A stretch of DNA of 64,000 nucleotides from Euzebyella saccharophila. Lineage in GTDB: Bacteria > Bacteroidota > Bacteroidia > Flavobacteriales > Flavobacteriaceae. The translations under genes were made by a program, and so were the position numbers. Shown here piece by piece: positions 59,195-64,000 of the stretch. The number at the start of each line of letters is the position of its first letter. Within the stretch, counting starts at the first letter, position 1. Location: NCBI RefSeq assembly GCF_014855495.1, contig NZ_JACYFJ010000001.1:1240001-1304000 (forward strand), in the 5' to 3' direction. The notes beneath the pieces were generated by a model, which did not search any database, was not told where the DNA came from, and saw nothing but the letters and a program-made list of their open reading frames with translations.

Positions 59195-60484
59195 TTGGAA
59201 ACTGCCATCATTATTGTTGTAACTTCCCTTTTGTTTTCTGCCTTTTTCTCAGGCATGGAGATAGCTTTTATCTCTGCCAACAAAATTCATATAGAAATAG
59301 AGAAAAAGCAAGAAGGGTTTTTGGCAAAAGTTCTTACACGCCTTACTAAAAAACCATCCAAATTTATAGCCACTATGCTTATTGGTAACAATATAGCACT
59401 TGTGGTATATGGCTTTTTTATGGGGGATATACTCATGACCTGGTTTCAGGGAATGCTTCCTGCCAATAGTGAGTTTTTACACGTGGTCCTGGTAGACTTT
59501 AGTCTCTTGACCCAGACCATAATTTCTACCCTCATCATATTGTTTACTGCAGAATTCCTGCCCAAGGTCCTTTTTCAGATATATGCCAATAACTTATTGA
59601 AGTTTTTGGCTATCCCGGCCTATTTGTTCTATCTGTTGTTTTCTTTGATTTCGGACTTTGTGATTTGGGTGTCCGATTTTATTCTTAAAACTTTTTTTAA
59701 GACCGATGGGGATGAAGTACAACTTTCCTTTACCAAATTGGAATTGGGAGATTATATAAATGAACAGATGGAAACGGTAAATGAAGAAGATGAAGTAGAT
59801 TCTGAAATCCAGATTTTTCAAAACGCACTTGAGTTTGCCGAAGTAAAGGCAAGGGAGGTTATGGTGCCTCGAACAGAAATAACGGCGGTAGAGCAAAATG
59901 AAACTCCTAAAAATTTGGCGAAACTTTTTACGGAGACCGGGTACTCAAAAATTTTGGTCTATAAGGAAACCATTGATGATATCATAGGTTATGTTCATTC
60001 CTATGAACTGTTTAAGAAACCAAAGACCATTAAAAGTATTTTATTGCCCGTAGAGTATGTTCCGGAAACAATGCTCATTCAGGATATATTGAACGTTCTC
60101 ACCAAAAAAAGAAAAAGTATTGCAGTGGTATTGGATGAATATGGTGGTACCTCCGGTATTATGACGGTGGAAGATATTGTGGAAGAATTGTTTGGGGAGA
60201 TTGAAGATGAGCATGATACTACTGATTTGATTGAGGAAGTTCTGGAGGATAACAGTTTTAAATTCTCTGCAAGATTGGAGGTAGATTACCTCAATGAAAC
60301 CTATAAATTGGAGCTGCCCAAAAGTGATGAATATGAAACGCTGGGCGGTTTCATAGTAAATCAAAAAGGGGAAATACCAGAAAAAGATTCAGAGATTCAG
60401 TTAGGTAATTTTTCCTTTAAAATATTGGAAGTATCCAATACCAAAATTGATTTGGTAGCCCTTGAACTCGTGGAAAAAGATTGA
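59195..60484 (+). CDS. CNNM/CorC-type membrane protein with CBS pair
   Basis: 429 residues: N-terminal CNNM domain with three to four helices (AIIIVVTSLLFSAFFSGMEIA, NNIALVVYGFFMGDIL, FLAIPAYLFYLLFSLISDFVIW), a CBS pair (ALEFAEVKAREVMVPRTEI to VEDIVEELFGEIEDE), and a C-terminal CorC/HlyC domain (YETLGGFIVNQKGEIP). Often labelled 'hemolysin', but the family handles Mg or other cations. The start is TTG at 59195 (ETAIIIV), because upstream in-frame codons reach a stop without ATG. Confidence 0.88.
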   Translation: METAIIIVVTSLLFSAFFSGMEIAFISANKIHIEIEKKQEGFLAKVLTRLTKKPSKFIATMLIGNNIALVVYGFFMGDILMTWFQGMLPANSEFLHVVLVDFSLLTQTIISTLIILFTAEFLPKVLFQIYANNLLKFLAIPAYLFYLLFSLISDFVIWVSDFILKTFFKTDGDEVQLSFTKLELGDYINEQMETVNEEDEVDSEIQIFQNALEFAEVKAREVMVPRTEITAVEQNETPKNLAKLFTETGYSKILVYKETIDDIIGYVHSYELFKKPKTIKSILLPVEYVPETMLIQDILNVLTKKRKSIAVVLDEYGGTSGIMTVEDIVEELFGEIEDEHDTTDLIEEVLEDNSFKFSARLEVDYLNETYKLELPKSDEYETLGGFIVNQKGEIPEKDSEIQLGNFSFKILEVSNTKIDLVALELVEKD

Positions 60485-60620
60485 AAATGATTTGTTTTTC
60501 ATTTTAATTTCGGCCTTTACCTTATAAAAAACCTATCAGAATGCTGTTGGTGTGGCCTTTATAATCTTTAATATTCCAAAAAAAATACTAATTTCGCACA
60601 CTGATTTTAAAACTCCTTAA

Positions 60621-62741
60621 ATGGCAATTTTAGAGAACATAAGAAAACGTACCACCGTACTAATTCTTATCATTGGTTTGGCGTTGTTCGCCTTTGTAAT
60701 TTCCGGCGTATTTACCAACAGCGACTTTAGTGGTGGCAAAGTAGGCTCAAGCATAGCTGAAATTAATGGTGAAGAAGTATCCATAGACGATTTTCGTCAG
60801 AAAGTGGATTTGGCATCTAGACGTTCAGGGCCTAATACAACTACCATGCAAACCGTGAACCAAGTGTATGACCAAGAGGTTCGTAATACAATTTTAGGTC
60901 AGCAATTGGAAGATTTGGGTATTGATATCGAGCAAGATCAAATCTTAAATTATATAGGAACCATTCCCGGTTATTCCCAAAGTCCTCAGTTTTTAAATGA
61001 AAACGGGGTTTTTGACCAAAATAAGTTCAGGGAGTTTATTGCGGATTTAAAGGCGAATAACCCTGCACAATATGACCTGTGGTTACAAGATGAAAAGGCA
61101 ATAATAGAGAGTGCCAAACAACAAGCGTATTTTAATCTGATCAAGGCTGGGGTAGGAGCGACCTTAAAAGAAGGCGAGCTGGATTATAAATTGGCAAACG
61201 ACAAAATAGACATCAAATATGTGAGAGTTCCTTTTACCTCCATTGCAGATAGTACTATAAATGTTTCCAAGAGCGAAATCCAATCGTATATAAACGAGCA
61301 TAAGGAGGATTATAAGCAAGAGCCTGCAAGGGATATTCAGTTTGTCTATTTTGAGGAAAAAGCTTCTGCCGCGGATGAAAAAGAAGTGGAAGATGCCATT
61401 ACCAAGTTAATGGATGATACGGTTGAGTACAACTCCCAAACAGACCGTAATGATACTATTCAAGGTTTCAGGACAACCAATGACATGATGGCTTTCTTGG
61501 ATCGCCATTCAGATATTAAATTTGATACTATTTATAAGGCTAAAAATCAATTACCTGCGAGGTTTGCAGATACGTTGATGACCCTTCAGGTAGGGGAAGT
61601 TTTTGGCCCGTATAGGGACGGTGATTATTTTAAGGTGTCTAAAATGATGAACCGCAAAGCTAATGGCTCCGTAAAGGCAAGTCATATTTTAATTGCCTTT
61701 GAAGGTGCGGAAAGAGCCAATCCTGAAGTAACAAGAACTAAGGAAGAGGCGGAGGCCGAGGCTAAAAGGTTATTGAGAGAGGCCAGAAAAGCGGATGCCA
61801 AGTTTGTAGAATTGGCAAGGGACAATTCAGATGGTCCTTCCGCTCCCAATGGTGGAGATTTAGGATATTTTGTAGAAGGCACCATGGTTCCATCTTTCAA
61901 TGATTTTGCATTTGGCAATAATGTTGGTTCCATAGGTATGGTGGAAACGGATTTTGGATTTCATGTCATTAAAATTGATGATAAAAGAGACCTGTTCCAA
62001 ATAGCTACTTTGGCAAGGGAAATTGAGCCTTCTGAAGAAACCATTAATACTTTGTTTACCGATGCTACCAAGTTTGAAATGAATTCAATTTCTTCGGATT
62101 CTGCATTTCCAGACTTGGCTAAAGAAGCGGGCTACACCGTTCGTCCTGTGAATAAAATTAATGCGACCGATGAGAATTTACCTGGTCTATCTGCTCAAAG
62201 AGCAATTGTACAGTGGGCGTTCAACAGCGAGACAGGCGTGGGTGATATCAAACGATTTGATTTGCCTAGTGGTTATGCAGTAGTGCAATTGACCAAAAAG
62301 TATGATGAAGGTTTAATGAGTGTTGAGGATGCTTCCCCTACGGTACTTCCTATAATTAGAAAGGAACGTAAGGCTGCGCAGATTATCGCTGCTAACCAAG
62401 GAAAATCCCTTGAGGATTTGGCAAAGGATAACAATGTAAATGTCTCCACTGCAACTGCACTGAATGTAAAGTCACCAACCATTCCTGGTGCTGGGTCAGA
62501 ACCCGCGGTAGTAGGTACTGCTTACGCTTTAAGTGAAGGAGAAACTTCAGAACTTATAGAAGGAAATACAGGTATCTTTAAATTGAGCGTTACCAAGAAG
62601 ACAGTAGGTCCAGAATTGGATAACTACAGTACATACGCCAATACTCTAAGGTCAACTAGGGAGTCTAGGGTTAGTACCTCTGTATACAACGCGTTAAAAG
62701 ATGCTTCTGAAATTGAAGACAATAGATCTACATTTTATTAG
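60621..62741 (+). CDS. PpiD-like membrane-anchored peptidyl-prolyl isomerase
   Basis: 706 residues. An N-terminal cytoplasmic stub and one helix (VLILIIGLALFAFVISGVF) are followed by a SurA/PpiD N-terminal chaperone domain (INGEEVSIDDFRQKV, about 45-230), a parvulin domain (KASHILIAFEG to FGFHVIKIDDK, about 350-460) with the usual GGDLGYF loop, and a further C-terminal domain. It folds exported and outer-membrane proteins in the periplasm. It closes the coaX-lptC envelope run and is followed by a strong terminator. A weak -7-like TAATTTCG stands at 60589-60596. Confidence 0.9.
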   Translation: MAILENIRKRTTVLILIIGLALFAFVISGVFTNSDFSGGKVGSSIAEINGEEVSIDDFRQKVDLASRRSGPNTTTMQTVNQVYDQEVRNTILGQQLEDLGIDIEQDQILNYIGTIPGYSQSPQFLNENGVFDQNKFREFIADLKANNPAQYDLWLQDEKAIIESAKQQAYFNLIKAGVGATLKEGELDYKLANDKIDIKYVRVPFTSIADSTINVSKSEIQSYINEHKEDYKQEPARDIQFVYFEEKASAADEKEVEDAITKLMDDTVEYNSQTDRNDTIQGFRTTNDMMAFLDRHSDIKFDTIYKAKNQLPARFADTLMTLQVGEVFGPYRDGDYFKVSKMMNRKANGSVKASHILIAFEGAERANPEVTRTKEEAEAEAKRLLREARKADAKFVELARDNSDGPSAPNGGDLGYFVEGTMVPSFNDFAFGNNVGSIGMVETDFGFHVIKIDDKRDLFQIATLAREIEPSEETINTLFTDATKFEMNSISSDSAFPDLAKEAGYTVRPVNKINATDENLPGLSAQRAIVQWAFNSETGVGDIKRFDLPSGYAVVQLTKKYDEGLMSVEDASPTVLPIIRKERKAAQIIAANQGKSLEDLAKDNNVNVSTATALNVKSPTIPGAGSEPAVVGTAYALSEGETSELIEGNTGIFKLSVTKKTVGPELDNYSTYANTLRSTRESRVSTSVYNALKDASEIEDNRSTFY

Positions 62742-62765
62742 TAAACGGATAATACTAGAATGATT

Positions 62766-62792
62766 AAGCCCTTCAATTGAAGGGCTTTTTTT
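62766..62792. terminator. Intrinsic terminator after ppiD-like gene
   Basis: A perfect 22-bp palindrome AAGCCCTTCAATTGAAGGGCTT at 62766-62787 with a T tract to 62792. The A-rich left side is weak, so it mainly serves the plus strand, but the convergent GHMP kinase gene ends just beyond it. Confidence 0.9.
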
Positions 62793-63708
62793 ATAGAATC
62801 ATTTGTTGATAGGGGATAATGGTGGTATACCCTTTTTCTTTAAAATATGTTGGACTTTCCTCATTTCCTGTAACGAGCACAAAATCGCCACCCCATGCGC
62901 CCAAGCTCTTTACACTACCAGAATAGTTCTTAAAAAGTTCTGATTTTACCATAGGTAGTTGAATGGTCTTTGAAATCAATTCCTCGTGATGGTTCAACAA
63001 AGCTTCAAAATCGGCCAAGCTTTGTGTTTTAAGAAGTGCTCTGGTAATTTCATTTACAGCGCTTAAGAGTTGGTCTTTTTGGTCGATGACGGACCGGTAT
63101 CGGGCTATACCTTCTCGGCTATTTTGTTTTTTGTCCAGATATACAAAAAAGAGGTTCTTATAAAAAGGAGGATGAAAAGCAATCTTCTCTATGACGGGTT
63201 GCTTCTGAAGGACCTGATAAATTAAAGGACCATTGTTTTGCGCACAGGCAATATCGTAACCACTGCCCGAAAAGCCGTTCCATAGCAATTGAAAGGCATC
63301 AACTTGGGCCCATTGAGCTAAATTATTTATAAGGGTAGAAGAGGAGCCTAAGCCCCAATTTCTTGGAAATTCCAATTCGGTTTCAACTTCAAATCCTTGT
63401 TCATTTTGTAGGAATTCAGGATTTAATTTTCTCGCTGCCCTTAGGAGCTTGACTAATGTCTGTTCAACTTCCCCACAATCTCGAAATTGTTCCGACGGTT
63501 TTTTTAAGGCTTCCAGCTGAAACGTGGTTTCAAACCAAACAGCGCCATCCACATCTAGGCTTCTCCAATGAATCATAGGCGCTTCAATAGTGGTAACCTT
63601 CAATTTCTGTCCGTAACGGGTGGGCAACGCTAAACTTTTTGCACCATCCAATACGGCATATTCTCCGGTTATCAATAGCTTTCCGTGGCTGTAAAATTCT
63701 TTGATCAT
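62791..63708 (-). CDS. GYDIA-type GHMP kinase (mevalonate pathway)
   Basis: 305 residues: YSHGKLLITGEYAVLDGAKSLALP opens the GHMP fold, NWGLGSSSTLINNLAQW is the phosphate loop, GSGYDIACAQNNGPLIYQ is the GYDIA motif that names the flavobacterial family and contains the likely catalytic Asp, and KSLGAWGGDFVLV stands in place of the C-terminal glycine motif (GAWGG rather than GAGGG). It is coupled to HMG-CoA reductase by a 4-nt overlap, so a role as mevalonate or phosphomevalonate kinase is likely. The altered C-terminal motif hints at a different substrate from the kinase at 1690. Confidence 0.83.
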   Translation of the reverse strand: MIKEFYSHGKLLITGEYAVLDGAKSLALPTRYGQKLKVTTIEAPMIHWRSLDVDGAVWFETTFQLEALKKPSEQFRDCGEVEQTLVKLLRAARKLNPEFLQNEQGFEVETELEFPRNWGLGSSSTLINNLAQWAQVDAFQLLWNGFSGSGYDIACAQNNGPLIYQVLQKQPVIEKIAFHPPFYKNLFFVYLDKKQNSREGIARYRSVIDQKDQLLSAVNEITRALLKTQSLADFEALLNHHEELISKTIQLPMVKSELFKNYSGSVKSLGAWGGDFVLVTGNEESPTYFKEKGYTTIIPYQQMIL

Positions 63709-64000
63709 TTCCTTAGCTTTTGAAAAGCCTCCACTACGGCACTGTGCGTAGCGGTGTTTTTCTTGAAATGGTCTATCAAGGTGTTTTTTTCCGCTTCATT
63801 GGCACCCAATTGGTTAAGGATGTTCAGTAGGTGCATTTTCATATGTCCTTCCTGAATTCCGGTAGTGACCAAAGAGCGAACCGCCGCGAAATTCTGTGCC
63901 AACCCTGCTACCGCTACAATTTGCATCAGTTCCTTGGCGCTGGGTTTGCCTAAAATTTCCATGGCCAGTTTTACCAATGGATGAAGACTGGTGAGACCAC
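63705..64000 (-). CDS. mvaA: HMG-CoA reductase, class II (C-terminal part, cut by window edge)
   Basis: The minus-strand frame is open to the window end (GLTSLHPLVKLAMEILGKP), so the gene continues outside and no start codon is seen. The visible C-terminus shows GLTSLHPLVKLAMEILG, AGLAQNFAAVRSLVTTGIQEGHMKMHL, the conserved GHMxMH with the catalytic His of class II enzymes. It makes mevalonate from HMG-CoA, the first committed step, and its stop codon overlaps the ATG of the GYDIA kinase. The family is often called degradative, but in this context it serves synthesis. Confidence 0.92.
   Translation of the reverse strand, partial: GLTSLHPLVKLAMEILGKPSAKELMQIVAVAGLAQNFAAVRSLVTTGIQEGHMKMHLLNILNQLGANEAEKNTLIDHFKKNTATHSAVVEAFQKLRK

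Noticed and set aside
59195-60484. Hemolysin as a function for the CNNM/CorC protein
   Set aside because: The domain order is that of cation-handling CNNM/CorC proteins; the hemolysin name is historical and no lytic feature is seen.

Overview
The window comes from a member of the Bacteroidota, most likely a marine Flavobacteriaceae species (Zobellia/Maribacter-like; the genus is inference). The evidence is type IX secretion features (a PorP/SprF protein next to a giant adhesin with a type B sorting domain), lipoprotein signals ending in SC, promoters of the Bacteroidetes type (TTG or TTTG about 19 nt before TAnnTTTG), several TTG starts, a mevalonate pathway, and an arginine pathway that uses an N-acylornithine carbamoyltransferase. 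The DNA is AT-rich, densely coding and mostly arranged in long co-directional gene runs. No insertion sequence, phage, CRISPR array or rRNA is visible. There is one tRNA (Phe).

Layout. 1-4.5 kb: the start of a TspO gene, then mvaD, a mevalonate kinase-like GHMP kinase, a UbiA-type prenyltransferase and an RluB-like protein that has lost its catalytic Asp. 4.5-12.4 kb (minus): PorP/SprF plus a 2309-residue BspA-repeat/fibronectin-like adhesin. 12.4-17 kb (minus): metzincin-like lipoprotein, endonuclease/exonuclease/phosphatase protein, M1 peptidase, small lipoprotein. 17.1-29.5 kb (minus): a complete arginine-proline biosynthesis run (GNAT-argG-argC-proC-argD-proA-proB-argF'-SDR-argB-argE-argH), headed by a strong promoter and a 16-codon ORF with five Arg codons that looks like an attenuator leader peptide. 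Several intergenic gaps of this operon carry related low-complexity elements, one of which has grown into a 13-copy 7-bp tandem array. 29.5-39 kb (minus): a second run of FAD oxidoreductase, NosR/NapH-like Fe-S membrane protein, MORN-like protein, GH78 and three glycosyltransferases. 39.3-45.2 kb (plus): two outer-membrane beta-barrel candidates, a DUF547 protein, GH113, a lipoprotein and a short BamA-like protein. 45.2-50.6 kb: def, a lipoprotein, a LysM/amidase-like protein, and an arsenosugar-type set (two TIGR0428x-like proteins, PNP, rhodanese). 50.7-54.6 kb: GH32, an exported ADP-ribosylglycohydrolase-fold lipoprotein, an MtnK-like kinase and tRNA-Phe. 54.7-62.8 kb (plus): the envelope run coaX, outer-membrane protein, TPR protein, lptC, a 66-aa membrane protein, a CNNM/CorC protein and a PpiD-like foldase. 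62.8-64 kb (minus): a GYDIA-type GHMP kinase and the 3' end of HMG-CoA reductase.

How it fits together. Isoprenoid synthesis is split between the two ends of the window, with two GHMP kinases available for the mevalonate kinase and phosphomevalonate kinase steps. The arginine operon contains Ser at residue 90 of ArgF', the position reported to separate N-acetyl- from N-succinylornithine carbamoyltransferases. This suggests that the acylated half of the pathway runs on succinyl intermediates. The most unusual item is the arginine-rich leader ORF with its promoter upstream of that operon, which points to translation-coupled control of arginine synthesis.
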